From contig CAJNDS010002089.1 in NCBI GenBank assembly GCA_905221605.1, positions 299,793-363,792 on the forward strand: a DNA stretch of 64,000 nucleotides. Direction: 5' to 3'. Every line of letters begins with the position of its first letter. Within the stretch, counting starts at the first letter, position 1. The position numbers and the translations under genes were made by a program. The notes under the pieces are model-generated. The model saw only the letters and a program-made list of their open reading frames with translations, was not told the DNA's origin and did no database searches. Source of the DNA: Symbiodinium natans (lineage: Eukaryota > Sar > Dinophyceae > Suessiales > Symbiodiniaceae). Shown here piece by piece: positions 12,029 through 24,066 of this stretch.

Positions 12029-12098
12029 GCCGTGCAAGAGTGCGTCAAAGCAAATGTACCTTTTTCAAACCCATCATGCGAGCGCCGTGTTTGCAAAT
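12029..12098 (+). repeat. Dispersed ~68-bp repeat, copy 3
   Basis: It has the same order of blocks as the 11,796 copy (GCCGTGCAAG, TGCGTCAA, CTTTTTCAAACCCATCATGCGAGC, GTGTTTGCAAA) with scattered substitutions. Confidence 0.75.
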
Positions 12099-13762
12099 GG
12101 ACTCGGCATGGATATTCTGACTCGACTCTTTGCATTTCCCGACTCTGACTCGGGGGCATGTTTTCTCGGTCCGTTTCTGGCATCGGCCGCCCCCTGTCGA
12201 AGGAGGCTCGCCGCTTGTGTATGTACGCTTCGAAAGAGGCTTGGTGCCTTGAAACTTGTCGGCGCCCCTCCCAAGCAGCTTGAAATCCCCTTCAGCCCAA
12301 AAAACATCTGGCCCTAAGTAATCCTAAGACCCCGAAGGCTTCTGGCTCAAACAAGGAGCTTGGCACCGGCGGTGACGCCCGCAAAGGAGGCAGCGGCGGC
12401 ATGTCGGGTGCATGGTGTTCCTGGCCCTGAGGAGCTTGTGAACTTGGCTTTCGGCCCCTGAGGCTGTAAGCGTTTGATGCGGGAGGGCGACTTAAGTCAC
12501 ATCATCGATCGTCAAATCGCATCAGCAGCACCGCCCAAGCGACTCGCTGTGATGCCACAAGCGACATCACAGTCATTGTCACATGTCAGGCAATGACGTT
12601 TTACGGTAGTTCATGCACATGCAGCTTAAAACTTCAAGACGTGCAAAGCCAGTTCCATACTGCATGTCCCTGCCCGCAAGTACCGGCGGGGTTGAGGGGT
12701 CACAGCATGTATACAAGAGGCGCCCCCTAGTGATTCGCGCACACTGGCTCAATTTGCATCCAACACCGAAGAGTCAAAGCCACACCGCCAGCATGTCAAC
12801 CCCTAAGTTCTCTCACAGAGCCAATTGTGGCACAACATCGCAACCGTTCAGGAAACCGCCTGCTGCCCGACGGTCAAGTCTGCCAGTAGGCGCACAGCAT
12901 CAGTAGGCTCTTGGACCTTCGGCGCTGAGATGGAGCCGCTAAGATGACCGATTCCTATCGCACCGGTGCAGAAATTGAGAAGACTATGCATTCCTTCCCT
13001 TCTCCACAATCCCGCAATCCTTCACAAGGCATGACATGGGTTCCAAGGCTAGGAATGCACCATTGAGGGGGTGCTCCCAGGGCTCTGCTCCAAAACCTTT
13101 TAGGGTCCACCCGGTACATCCCAGCCACACCAAAGACGCAACATTTGCCGGCCTGCTTACCCTCCTCCTCCTGCACTGGCTCGGAGCCTTCGGCCACACT
13201 TGAGAGGCTCGTTCGCCTCCATCCTGCTTCGTTGTGTCAGGTGGTGCGCAGATTTCCAAGAGAACCCAAGAGATGGATGCCGAATCGGAACTATGGCCAA
13301 GGGTTCTCAGGGCTCTTCGGGCTCAACTAGGCTGCCACGTGCGTCTTTGTAGAGAGTTTTTTTTTTGCGCGGCTGTAAACCCGCCCCTTCCAACCCTACA
13401 TGGTATTCTACCCAGAAGTCTTAGATTCTTAGATGCTGTGCCAATCTACGCTGCAGACAAAGCCCTACAATAGCCGAACCAAGCCACACATCAGCAAAAA
13501 CGGGGTGCCTGAGTGGCGCCGCCCTTTCGACAGGCGTTGCAGCAGGATACCTTTCGGTTCTGGTGTGTTGCAGGGACTTGGAGTCTAACCCCTTGCCCAG
13601 CACCGCGTGCTGCCGACGTCTGTTGTCGAATCTCCCTTCAACTCAGGGAACTGGATGCTAGACCCGAAAGTTCGTTCGGATTCAGGACGGTCACACGCTT
13701 GCGTTTGTGTTTGTTGTCTGCGGTGCTTTGGTGAAACAGTGCAACACTCCCCCTTCCCCCAC

Positions 13763-13763
<1 letters not shown>
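12099..13763. other. Apparently non-coding stretch
   Basis: I see no recognisable gene, RNA or mobile element. Open frames are short and without motifs. Confidence 0.5.

Positions 13764-13802
<39 letters not shown>
13764..13802. repeat. Poly-C homopolymer (39 nt)
   Basis: This is the longest pure C run in the window. It is bordered by further C-rich sequence (13,749-13,763 and 13,805-13,811). Confidence 0.95.
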
Positions 13803-13804
<2 letters not shown>

Positions 13805-14039
13805 CCCCCCCACTTGAAAACAAAGGGACGCACTAGTACTCCAAGCCCTAGCCTCAACTAAATCCTCCAAGGCTCCCTGATTTTGCACTTGCCGGCTCAG
13901 TCTTTCCAGCTGGAGCCTGATCGGTGCGGAAGCTTCCTGTGGGTGTCCATCTGCCAAGGTCAGAACCTTGGTGTTTCTTTTGGGCATGTCGGACCCTCTT
14001 GCGCAGCAACTCTTCGCAACACACATCCCACGTTTGGAC

Positions 14040-14172
14040 TATGGTCTCGTCTCGAGTATTCGTGATGTCTCCCGTTTCGTGTCTTCGTCTTGTGTCCTCG
14101 AGTCGTCTCTCGTGTCCATGCGTCGTGTCATTTGTGGGGTGTCCTCATGTCGTGTTGTGTCTTCGTGGTGGG
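14040..14172. repeat. Cryptic CGTGTC/TCGTG simple sequence
   Basis: CGTGTC, TCGTGT and GTCTTCGT words recur without a strict period. It is low-complexity sequence, and open frames through it are valine/serine/cysteine-rich artefacts. Confidence 0.55.
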
Positions 14173-14436
14173 AGGATCGTCGACGACGTCAAGCTTAGCA
14201 AGACTCGTGATGCGCGTCTACATTCGGGCTCGTTCACTTACAGCCTGCGCACCTTGGGGCTCATGATTTGGGGGTAAACTTCTTATGTAAGCCCAACCAT
14301 CGCTACCAGCCCATGATTCAGCTGAGCAAACTCCGCGGCTGGCGTCCGCGACCTCAGTTTCTCTGCAGCAGATAGCAGAGATACCGGTACACGCGAGAAG
14401 GGTCTTGGGATCATTCAAGGACCATCGCAAGGGTGG

Positions 14437-14841
14437 TGCGACGTTCCGGCTGCGAATACTTTTAAAGCTACCGAGAGTTCTGAGTTGGGCAAACTTGTAC
14501 TCAATTCCAAGAAAGTCTACGCCGCGCTCACCTCTGATGCTAGAATCAACGCAACCTCGTTCACCTCGGTGGGTGTCCTATTTGTCACAGCCACCTTTGA
14601 CATGAACTTCGCTCGAGGCACTGTTGTGCCCTCCTTGGCCAGCGCGCCCAGGCCCACCAGCTCTGCGAACGGAGGGATGCGAAGCCGCAAGCCTCGGGTG
14701 GTCACTCGAGGGCTTCGTCAACGGCACCGCATGAAGAATCTCATGCAAAGGACATCTCTGGCAGCTAGCCTTCTTGGCAGACTTTCTAGACACTTCCTCC
14801 GAACGAGGTGCGGCAGGCATTGCGAATCAACCGGCACCTAA
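14437..14841 (+). CDS. Possible coding fragment, unknown product
   Basis: One plus frame stays open for about 135 codons and has a plausible amino-acid mix in its first half (segments such as ESSELGKLVLNSKKVYAAL). Its second half is arginine-rich and less protein-like. It contains an ATG at 14,485, but no domain, signal peptide or membrane segment is recognisable. A 62-codon minus frame and an 80-codon minus frame overlap it. It may be a chance frame or one exon of a spliced gene. Confidence 0.2.
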   Translation, partial: CDVPAANTFKATESSELGKLVLNSKKVYAALTSDARINATSFTSVGVLFVTATFDMNFARGTVVPSLASAPRPTSSANGGMRSRKPRVVTRGLRQRHRMKNLMQRTSLAASLLGRLSRHFLRTRCGRHCESTGT

Positions 14842-17206
14842 GTTGAGGCTGCATCCCATTATGGGGGCGTTCGGGTGCCTACAGCATTCGGGCTTGTAGT
14901 GATGTTGTGGTGGTTGTGGCTTCGTGCAGCCATATGCACACTTGGGAGACCTGGAATGCAAATCAGTACCGATGGAAGCGGAAGACTCACAAATGTGTGC
15001 GAGGCATTTCTTGTCCTGAGACATAGCAACAAGTAGCAGAAGAAAGACGAATCACAAGTCACGTCAATTTGTCAGCGAGGAAGATGATGATGGCAATCAC
15101 GCCGCAACTATAGGATGAGACAAGATATCGACAAAAAGCCCAAATGGGTCCTCAGTTGTAGCAGTTGTCGCGCATCACATCTGATCGCACAAAAGAAGCC
15201 AATCCAAAAAGGGCATGAGCTTGAGGGCGGCTTTGAGGGACGGTGTTGCAGGGGGCTCAAATTGAACGCCCGCCGAAACCCTTGGAAACCAGAACCTGAA
15301 CCCTCAAATTCTGCTGTGGCGCCGCTGCAGCACCTTGGCGAAGCCTTGGCAACAAAAAGCAGGACTCAGACTTTCAACGAAAAACAGAGAGCTGGAGGTG
15401 GCTGAGTGCTTGGATGCAGGGCTGAGGCTGAAGCTGAAGCTCCAGGCCTCTGAGCTGCAGAGTTTCTCGATGTCTCTAATTAGTCGAATAGCTTGCGAAG
15501 AGGACCTTCACTTAGGATGGCTGCCCCGCTGTCTGCTGAACCTCCCAACTTTACCACAATTTAGCAACCGGGATCTCCTGCTCGCTATCTTGGGTCAAAC
15601 AGAGTGGCAACTCTGTGTTCAGAACACGAACCCAACGCAATGAAGGCAAGACGCACAGAAAGAGCCGTACAATCCTTGCATCCAGCTCCAATGCCTGCTG
15701 AGACGGCGCACGCTTGCATGCAACATTGAGAAGAGGCAAGCATGCAACTTTGGTTCAGGCTCAGGCATTCTGGATGCCGGGCAACTGCACATGCCCCACT
15801 GCAGGAGCTGAACTGGCACAATCGAAGAACTGTCAGGGTCTTGGGCTATGCAGGGCAGGATGTTCTGGGCGCTGGGTTCCAGGATTTGCAATTCAAACAT
15901 TTTCCTAACATACGAATGCTCGGGGAATTTCTGCGTTTCTCAGACCCCCCCCCGGCCGTCTTTGATTCGTGGATGGCATCCAGCACGTCCTCGCGCAAGT
16001 CCTGCAGCTCACTCGTGCCGGAGAGCTTGCTCTTGTACCGGCCTCGGCTGGCAGATGCAGCCTGATCTGTTCTTACATGCTAAGCTTGGCAGTTGCATGA
16101 CAAACTCTCTGGTTCTGCAGAAGATTGCAAGGGCAACTGCTGTGTCCCAAGTGTGGTTTATGGATGTAGGCAGAACTCGCAGCAGGATCCCGCACTACCC
16201 AACCTAAGCCCAAACGCTCGAGAACCCTCAAGCAGCTTACACATCCAAACGATGTACAAGCGGCCGAGCAAGAGCCGAACGATCCAGGATCGCTGTGCAG
16301 CTGAATGCAAGTATGGGTCCTGGTGCTGCTGGGGCGATGGGCGATGGGGAGGTGCTTCATCTGCACGAGTTGGGGGCTCTGTTTGGGGCTGCTGGCATTT
16401 AGGCATCCAGGGTGTTGCTGGGCGGCTTTAGGCAGGGCTTGCCCTTTGTTCTAGGGCCCATTTCGACTGAGCCGCGCCAAGATACCGAACTCAAGGCGAG
16501 GTCCGTTCAGTCTACCAGTGACAAGTGTTAGCTGTTATAACTGGGCGTCGCGAACCTTGTTGGAAGGCCCGAGCTCCGGATCGCAAAGACGCCTCGGGTG
16601 GTTCGGATTCTGCACCAACGCCCAAAATTATCAGGTGCATCCCACAGTGTCCGATTTTTCTGCACGAATTCGGGAAGTTGATCTTCATCACCCGGCTTTG
16701 GGCTTTGGATGTACGGGTCGGCCCTTTCGGCTTGAACTGAAGTATTTGCCACGGTAGATGGTGGACATGCAGACAGCCCTCCGACACACTGGGGGCAAAC
16801 AAATGGTATAAACTAGAAAGGCCGGTGGCCTCTTTATCTGTTCCGTACTATAGCCCCTGGATACCCTCATAAGAACCCCGCTACAAAACAGAAGCCCTAC
16901 TTAAAGAGACCAACCAACCAATATACAGTACAAACTTAGCCCACACTTCTCTCAACCTGAGCAGCTCGTAGACAGCGACCAACTCCTCGAGCTCCATGGA
17001 CCGGATGGCCTCCGACAGCAGAAACAGCGCCCAGACAGGCAGCACCACCTTTGTCGGAGAGCTTTCTTACAGACCGAAGAATGCTTCAGAAGTGTTACAA
17101 GCACCGGTTGGGCTCGCAAATGTTCGCGCGCCACGCAAAATGTGCTCTTCTAAGCCCCATATACATGTTTTGTGCTCCCGGCCCGACTGTAGAGGCCCTG
17201 AAAATT
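14842..17206. other. Apparently non-coding stretch
   Basis: Nothing recognisable. Leucine/glutamine-rich short frames occur near 15,335-15,640 (CTGAAGCTGAAGCT-type words), but they have no motif. Confidence 0.45.
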
Positions 17207-17232
17207 GGGGGGGGGGGGAGGGGGGGGGGGGG
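17207..17232. repeat. Poly-G tract (interrupted once)
   Basis: Twelve G, one A, then thirteen G, followed by GTGG steps. Confidence 0.93.
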
Positions 17233-20200
17233 TGGTGGGTCTAAACTACGGTTCTCCACTATGGTTCTAGTATGTTCTAGTCTGTTCCATTATGTTCCTG
17301 ATAGTTTTAGGGTACGAGGGTACCCCACACAAAACGTAGATGAACCTCCCATTTCTTCAAAACTCTTCCTCAAGAGATAACCGCGCCCAGCAGCTAAAGT
17401 CGTCCAGGCGATGATGGCCGCCACCCCGCGGAGTTGTGCCAGCAGCTGCCAGCCTGCTACTCGTTCCAAATAGCATAGGACTCCCTAAGAAGGACCCCCA
17501 ATAAGGTACCCCTAATATCGCAAAACCCCCATGTGTAGGTACATGTGTAGGGCTAGGAGTCCGGGGTTTTAGGGTACGAGACTGAAAGCTGCAGGGTGCT
17601 GCGGGGTTTCGATTTCTTCTTGCGCTTCATGGAGGCGCGCTTCGGCGCCACGGTGTGATTCGACGCAAAAACGCAACCAGGCCTTAAGAAACTCTACGCC
17701 AAGCAGCCCAAGTGATGGCCATCATGACACAGGACGTGTGTCGCATGCGTTGCGCAATCTGGCTGACCTAAGGCACATCGGTGAGCAGGATTGTTTTTCA
17801 TGTGGTGTTGAGGCAGTGCAAGCCAAGTTACGGTGATTACCATGCAGCAACGGTGGAAACCCAACATCTCCCGGCCTTTCTCACCTGCAGTCCCAAGCAG
17901 CTGAAGGCTGCCACGCACACACTGAAGAGACCACCTCCAGCGTGCACGGGTATCGCATCCTCGGCCACTGGAGCGACGATGGAGAGTGGACCAATGATTC
18001 GGAACAGCTCTTAGCTCCAAAAAACCTGCGTGTGACTGCGATGCTCCCCGTCAGCACGTCATTCATGCTGAGCCACTGCTGGATCATCCATCTTCATTCT
18101 TCGCAATGCATATCTGCCTCGAAGCGGGCCCTCATATGGCTACTCCCTTAAATTCCAGCAGCACGTGCTCTTGTTGAAGTGTATATCATGGGCGAGAGGT
18201 GGAAGCCGAAACACCACTCCCATAACTTGTCAGTAGCAAAGCAAGCGTCATTCGGGTTGATCGGGTTGAGGGGGGCAGCATTTCAGGCAACGCAAAAATC
18301 AAGGCGCCTGCAGGGTACACGACAAATCCGGCGAGGAAGCCGACGACTGCGGCCGGGATGTTCGACAGGACATCGCCTCAGCGGGGATGCTTTCGGGGCT
18401 TGTGGGGAAGGAGCGGGAAGCCTCTCGCACAATAACAGAGTTCAAAAAGCCCTATAAACCGCAATCCTACATCTAGACCTTCCTGGCAAGCCATGGAAAG
18501 CGCCCCGAAATTGCAAATCCCGCACCCTGCACTGCCCCTACACAGTGGCCACAGAAGACATAGACACCTGTTGAGCCATGGCCGCCCCCAAAGGCCCATG
18601 AAAGGTTAAACATGATAGGTTCTTCTGCCCTTTTTTCGATCGCAGCGGACGCAAAAACAGGCTGCTGGGGCCCTGGCTCTGCCCTAGTCATACAACTCGA
18701 GGGGAGCGATTTTTCTTGGGCTGGGATTTTTTTAGAGTCTGATCGCAGAACAAAATACAAAAGGGTGTGTTCATGGTGAAATTTGTTTCCGTTTTTCTTG
18801 TTAAAACGGCTATTTCGACATCTTGCTGCCCAATCTTTTGAATCGATCAGAGCCAGTCTCGCAAAGAGTGCGGCACTTCAGCAGCTACTTGATCAGAGGC
18901 AATCCAAGAGAGTGCCCGAAGAGAAAGAAGCCAAAAAAGGGCCACAAAAACCCCTCCCCCACCCCCAACCTTTATCCGGGTCCCGCCAAACTTTTGTTCA
19001 GACCCAGGACCCAGCGCCTGTAGAAAGCCTGGGGGGGGGTGTCATTATAATAACGGCCCCAACGCCCCAACACTAGGACGCTCCCAATCCGTTCCAAAAC
19101 GGCGACCGAAGACGTCTGCAAAGCACCAATCTGAGCCGGGGGGCAGGATGCGGTGCTGGCCACCAAACCCGTCAGAACCTTTCTACGTGCAGCTCCCACT
19201 TAAAGCAAGAATCTCTTTCTCTGCTTCTTCAAGCCATCGCATCAAAAGTTCAAGAGCCTTCCCCGAAGAGCTGCTGAGGAGCTCCGTTGCAGATAAAGCC
19301 GATGTCATGGCGGTCCTGGAACACCTGCCTGGGTCACGTGCGCCACGAGGTGGGGGGTCTTTGATTCTGCTTTTACGAGGCGTATCTACCTACGCGGACG
19401 TGATAGGCCTGCTTCTTAGATTCCTGTGCCTCCCTGTAAATAAACCGATGCATGGCATTTGCCAGTCCCCTGAAGCCCGAAACATTGGCAGAGGAGCTGG
19501 TGAATGAAGGCGCCCAGAGCCCCAGAACTCGCTGCGAGTGTCGTGTTCCAAGCTGCCAATGCGGCATCGGCAATGCCTGGCCAAAACTTAACTAATAGCT
19601 TCTAGTGAAAGTCTAGTTCTGTGGGAATAAGCCGCAAGTCACGCCATCCCCGCAGGCGAAAAGAATCCGACCGAAGCGACCGCAAGAGCCCTGTTTTTCG
19701 TCTCGCAACACAAGGCACTGTTGTGGCATTTCATCCTGAATCTCGAGGCGGACGACTCTTGCGCTAATCAGGCCGGAAGTTCCTCCTTTTATCCTAAGCC
19801 TTGCGTGCGATCTTGCAGCGCCCTCTCTCCCAAAACCTCCTGAAAACCTGCACCATGCACCTTCTCTTTCTTTGTGAATATAACTCTCTCTAGCCTTCAT
19901 GCAAAAGAAAATGCAGAAACTGTTCAAGGAGACCCACACTCGGCTCCCGACTGGAGCTATCGTTCCGAAGAAAAGCAGGGCTCCTGAGTTTGGATTTTAT
20001 GTTTCTTGGAGGCGGGCTCAATTGTTTTTGGGCTTCTTGTGGCCTTAAATGCCATAAGCACGGCTGAAGGTGCAAGGGAGCTTGGGGGAGTGGATGCTTG
20101 GTTCGGAAGGATCGGGGCCGGAAGTCACCCTCACGAAGCTGTGGGTTCGATGCTGTTTTTGATTCGCTCCTGAGGCAAGGCTCCAGAGGTCCAACACCGG

Positions 20201-20644
20201 ACGTCAAGACACAATGTCCATGACAGGATGTTGGCAGCTGAACACTAGGACTCCACCCTGGCCTCTTCCCAACAGGATGCATAACAGCAAACTACGAGCA
20301 CAAAGCCATTCCGGGACTCCCATCCCGATGCGGTGTAGATCACACCGGTCAGAACGAGGGCCTCGCCTAATTGCCGATTCAGGTGAAACAGAAAGACCGT
20401 TTCTCTTGATGCCATGTCTTGCACAGTGTACAGAACTCAGTGCGGAAATGTACTGCAAGGATTCAAGAGGCCTCTCAAGATCCGACAACCAGGTCCTGAA
20501 CACAGAACAAGGCGACACCCTGAACACTGCTTGCTGGGGTTATTCTTCATCGAGAGAGGCCTGCTCGCGAATTAAGATAATTAAGCAAACAAAGCACGGT
20601 ACTACGTCAATTGAGCCAAGGACATAGACGCCAGTAGAAAAGAT
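17233..20644. other. Apparently non-coding stretch
   Basis: No gene is recognised. The longest frame is minus 19,890-20,282 (130 codons); a 119-codon plus frame lies at 19,148-19,507. Neither carries a motif. Confidence 0.45.
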
Positions 20645-20668
20645 TTCAGCCATGCCGGAACCGGAAAT

Positions 20669-21262
20669 CTACAAGCCGTCAGACGCAGATTCGTCTGTGG
20701 GATGCAAGTGCTGCGTCACGCATGATGCCTTCGGCGCCGGCTGTGTGCTTCGCGGTGGCCACCATCCTAGGTGCCAGGAACTCCCAAAGAGCGCTCGTGT
20801 GCTTTGCACGCTGGCAATAGAGGTACCAATGTAGGTGGTGGCCGTCACCACGTCACTGATGGCAGCTGCACACAAGCGTTCCGACATAGCCCTGGTGTAG
20901 CCGAGTGCACCCGGACAATTAATGACACTGAGGGTGATCATGCTCGAGGCAATTCCTGCGGAAGCGATGGCTCCCGTGACGTCAATGGCGCACTTCGTCT
21001 TGCCCTGGTGCCCGTTCACCTCGAAGTTGTGAGCACCGCAGTCCTTGGTGGACAAGGCAATCAAGGTGCCCATCTGCGCAATGCGTGCGACGGCTTTGCT
21101 TAGATCGAATCCACACTGCACCTTTTTCCACGTCCTCTCTGTGTCCTTCGAGTGGAGTTCGTGGTACGTCTCGTAGTCAAGTCCCAGCCTGTCTGCAGCC
21201 TCCTTCGCCTTCTCGTCGACAAACTCCCTTCTTGTTGTCGTCACTGGCGGCTTCCTCGACAT
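20669..21262 (-). CDS. Dinoflagellate-type cysteine/small-hydrophobic repeat protein, partial or frameshifted
   Basis: This is the most gene-like frame in the window. The open frame has 197 codons. After a charged N-terminal part (REFVDEKAKEAADRLGLDYE region) come alternating segments rich in Ala, Ile, Val, Ser and Gly, punctuated by single cysteines about 12-30 residues apart (VQCGFD, KDCGA, KCAIDVTGAIASAG, INCPGA, LCAAAISDVV). I associate this pattern with a large family of uncharacterised dinoflagellate proteins, possibly membrane-associated; that link is from memory and the function is unknown. After about residue 150 the composition becomes atypical (Trp/Pro/Arg/His), and another frame (near 20,770-20,690) looks more protein-like, suggesting a frameshift or splice site there. 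The true start probably lies upstream, in the 21,322-21,531 fragment. Confidence 0.6.
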   Translation of the reverse strand: MSRKPPVTTTRREFVDEKAKEAADRLGLDYETYHELHSKDTERTWKKVQCGFDLSKAVARIAQMGTLIALSTKDCGAHNFEVNGHQGKTKCAIDVTGAIASAGIASSMITLSVINCPGALGYTRAMSERLCAAAISDVVTATTYIGTSIASVQSTRALFGSSWHLGWWPPRSTQPAPKASCVTQHLHPTDESASDGL

Positions 21263-21321
21263 GCGACAGGGCGCTCATCGCACCTTCCTGGATTGAGCCG
21301 ACCTCCTCTCTGGCACGAGCT

Positions 21322-21531
21322 TCAGCCGACGCAGCCATCAAAGACACCACCATCCGGATAGTGTGCCTGGATGGTCTTCAGCAGCTCCGCAAGATCGCGG
21401 TTGGTCGGCATCTCCACCGTGCCCGGATCCTCCATCCACTTGTGCGTGTCCTCCGTGCCCTCCGTGTCCACGTGTGGCAATGAAGCCATGACAGCTTGGG
21501 TCTTCGGAGTCTTCGGCTCCGAGCGCAACAA
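21322..21531 (-). CDS. Upstream part of the same gene (N-terminal coding segment)
   Basis: This minus frame has a plausible start at the ATG near 21,489 (MASLPHVDTEGTEDTHKW) and an acidic, helix-like sequence to about 21,360. Protein-like sequence then continues in a second frame (about 21,353-21,232, including MAASAEARAREEVGSIQEG) and rejoins the downstream frame near 21,230 (EFVDEKAKEAAD). Coding sense therefore appears to switch frame twice within 130 bp with no obvious intron. This suggests either a decayed gene or two single-base sequence errors. The gene's function is unknown. Confidence 0.45.
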   Translation of the reverse strand: MLRSEPKTPKTQAVMASLPHVDTEGTEDTHKWMEDPGTVEMPTNRDLAELLKTIQAHYPDGGVFDGCVG

Positions 21532-23993
21532 GAAGGCGACAGCTAAAGTGCTAAAGCACCGCAGGCAAAGGACAAAGTCAAGGCGCCAGAGGCCATGAAA
21601 ACCGGGCGCGGTCCGGTGGTAGCTTCAGGCGGCGGATGCCCTCGCCCTCCACCGAACTCAGCAGTCTGCTGGCAACCTCGGGGTCCTTTGCTGATGCCAT
21701 CGTTTGTTGCAAATCCAAAGCCGCGAAGAGATGGGAAGGATGCAGTCAGTGCTCTCAGCTGAGATCTTAAGCCAAAGTGGCTTGCGGAGGGCTTCAGCTT
21801 TCGGCACATCCTGGCCAGAGGTAAACAAAAAAACAACCTCCCAAAATTCTCAGGGCAGGCCCAGGCGCGTGTTGAAGCCGTAGCAGCCGACCCAAAGGTT
21901 GAATATGCCCATGATCTGCGGCGTTTCTCGGGGACTTACGGGCTATTGTAGGCCTTCGGGTTGTTCAGGATTGCGGCTTAAGTGGCTTCAAGTGCAGGAT
22001 GTCGCATCACGCATTTCTGAAAATAGCTGCTTCTGCTGGAGCTTACATGGCCATTCTCGAGTAGTCTTGGGCGCTTGGCAATGGGATCTTCCGAGAAAGT
22101 TCTTGCTCCTAAAATAAAAGCGCTTCTCAGCTCAGCATGTGCCCCAGAGTCCGAAGCACGCAATTGAATTCTCTGCACGCTCAGAGAACGAACGCAGTCC
22201 TGAAAAAAGCTTGCCCGTTTCCAAAAGACTTCGCCTCAAAGGGTTGCCCTAAATGACCCTAAATACTGAATTCACAGTTAAGCTCGCCTTCCCAAATGTC
22301 AAGAATTGAGCCTCTAGTAGCAGCCTGTCAACCCCATGAGTGGGCCAAAGATCCATGCCTGGAGGTAGCTGTTGGCCCGGAACTCTTTCTCATCGTCCTG
22401 GCCGTAGACCGCTCAGCCCCGCAAACCCGGGAATCGTGGTACCCTCCCCACAGCTTTGTCAGGAGTCACGCTGGATGATCAGGGCCAACCTCAAAAAGGG
22501 CAGCTGTAAAGATGCAAAGAAGAAAAATGGGGAGCCCTTTTGCGTCCTCCGGGTTGTCGAACCTCCTGTGCCAGGTCTCGGCCAGGATCTCCTCACGAGC
22601 GGGTGCTCTGATGAGAGGTCCCACAAGGCTTTGCACTTTGATTCGTGGAAAGTGTGTTAAGTAATGCATGGGTCAGGCAAGTGTGACGTGCTGTGTGTGT
22701 GATGGTGAGAACGTCCTATGCACCTCTTGAGGCTTCCACGTTGTCAGGCCTGTGGCAGGTCTGAGCTTGCCAGTGCCTTCAACAGCTGGAACAAGAACAA
22801 ACGTCTCCTCTGCCCGCTGTTGGAGCACGACACTTCTTTGAAATGAAAAATAAGACAAAAGATAAAACATGAGATCGACAGGCCTGAGCACAAAGACTCA
22901 TTAAATTTCTTGCGCTCGTTCGTGAAAGTTTCTCTCTCGTCTTCGAGAAAACTGAGTTTTCGCACTGGAGATGTTCTCCAGCCGAGAGAGTCATGCATCA
23001 GCCTCAAAACGCGCACTTGTTGTTGCAGGTTGGAATGCAAGTGTTGAAGACTTGTTGACGTGAGACTACAAACTATGGATGCATTTGCATGAAAGATATG
23101 AGGTCGAAGGGAACTGATGCAGGTAAGATCCCAGAACCCATCCGAACTCTACACTCCCCTCAAACTTGAGATCGAAAGTTCCAACTGTCCCATCCCCCTC
23201 CCCCCCCCCAACCGGCCTAGTGTCGCAGAAGAGAAGTTTGCCAACATCCCTATGATATCCCTATGTATCCCAAACTCCGGACGTCCTCAATTCGCTGCTT
23301 CTCCTCTTGGCCTTCGAAAGCGTCACTCCGAGTTTCAGGCATCCCCCGCTCCATCTGTCGATCTGTTTCTCTCCATCTGGTCTGTCGGACGGGGCGAAAA
23401 CTCCTAGCCTATCAAACTATACATATCTGCAGCGGCGAGAGCCAGAGAGAACCCTGCCATGATTTGTAGCAGTCGCTCCTTTAAGCCCCTCTTCCCTGAA
23501 CCCTGAACCCCCCCCCCTTCCCCCCGCCGCCCCTCTCCCCTAGTGAAGTTATTCTTGGGTCTTGGGCCTCTATGATCATCGAAGCAGGGGTCAGAGCAGG
23601 TGCGCCGAGCTCGGCCTGAATGAGCGTAATTGCAGGTCCTCTGCATTTCCTGAATAACTTCTACTACTTAAACGGCCAGGGACAGGGAGATTGGGAGAAT
23701 GAAGTACCGAATTGCTTCTTTACTTGTATTTATATCGTGGAAAACATACAGACATGCCCAGCCCCCAACACCAAGAAAGGAAGAACACAGGGATACCAAG
23801 ACGTTGCAGCAGGGCATATCTTGAAGGGCTTCAATACTATGAGCCTTGACTGCTGTTGTTCGCCGCGTCCGCTGGTGCCTTGGGAAGAAAGTCCTGCCGG
23901 CCGAAAGGCTCTCAGCTCCACCCCGGGGTGCCACAGATTAGATCGAACAGGCGCAAGCCCCAGAAAAAAACTACAGAATTATCCATATTTACA
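21532..23993. other. Apparently non-coding stretch
   Basis: No recognisable gene. It contains C-rich runs at 23,197-23,209 and 23,507-23,538. Confidence 0.45.
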
Positions 23994-24066
23994 TATATAT
24001 ATATATATGTATATATGTATATATGTATATACATATATGTATATATATATATGTATATACATACAA
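23994..24066. repeat. TA/TATG microsatellite
   Basis: (TA)n with regular TATG and TACA interruptions. It lacks the adjoining GCTCAC-poly-C motif seen at 9.08 and 42.63 kb. Confidence 0.92.
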
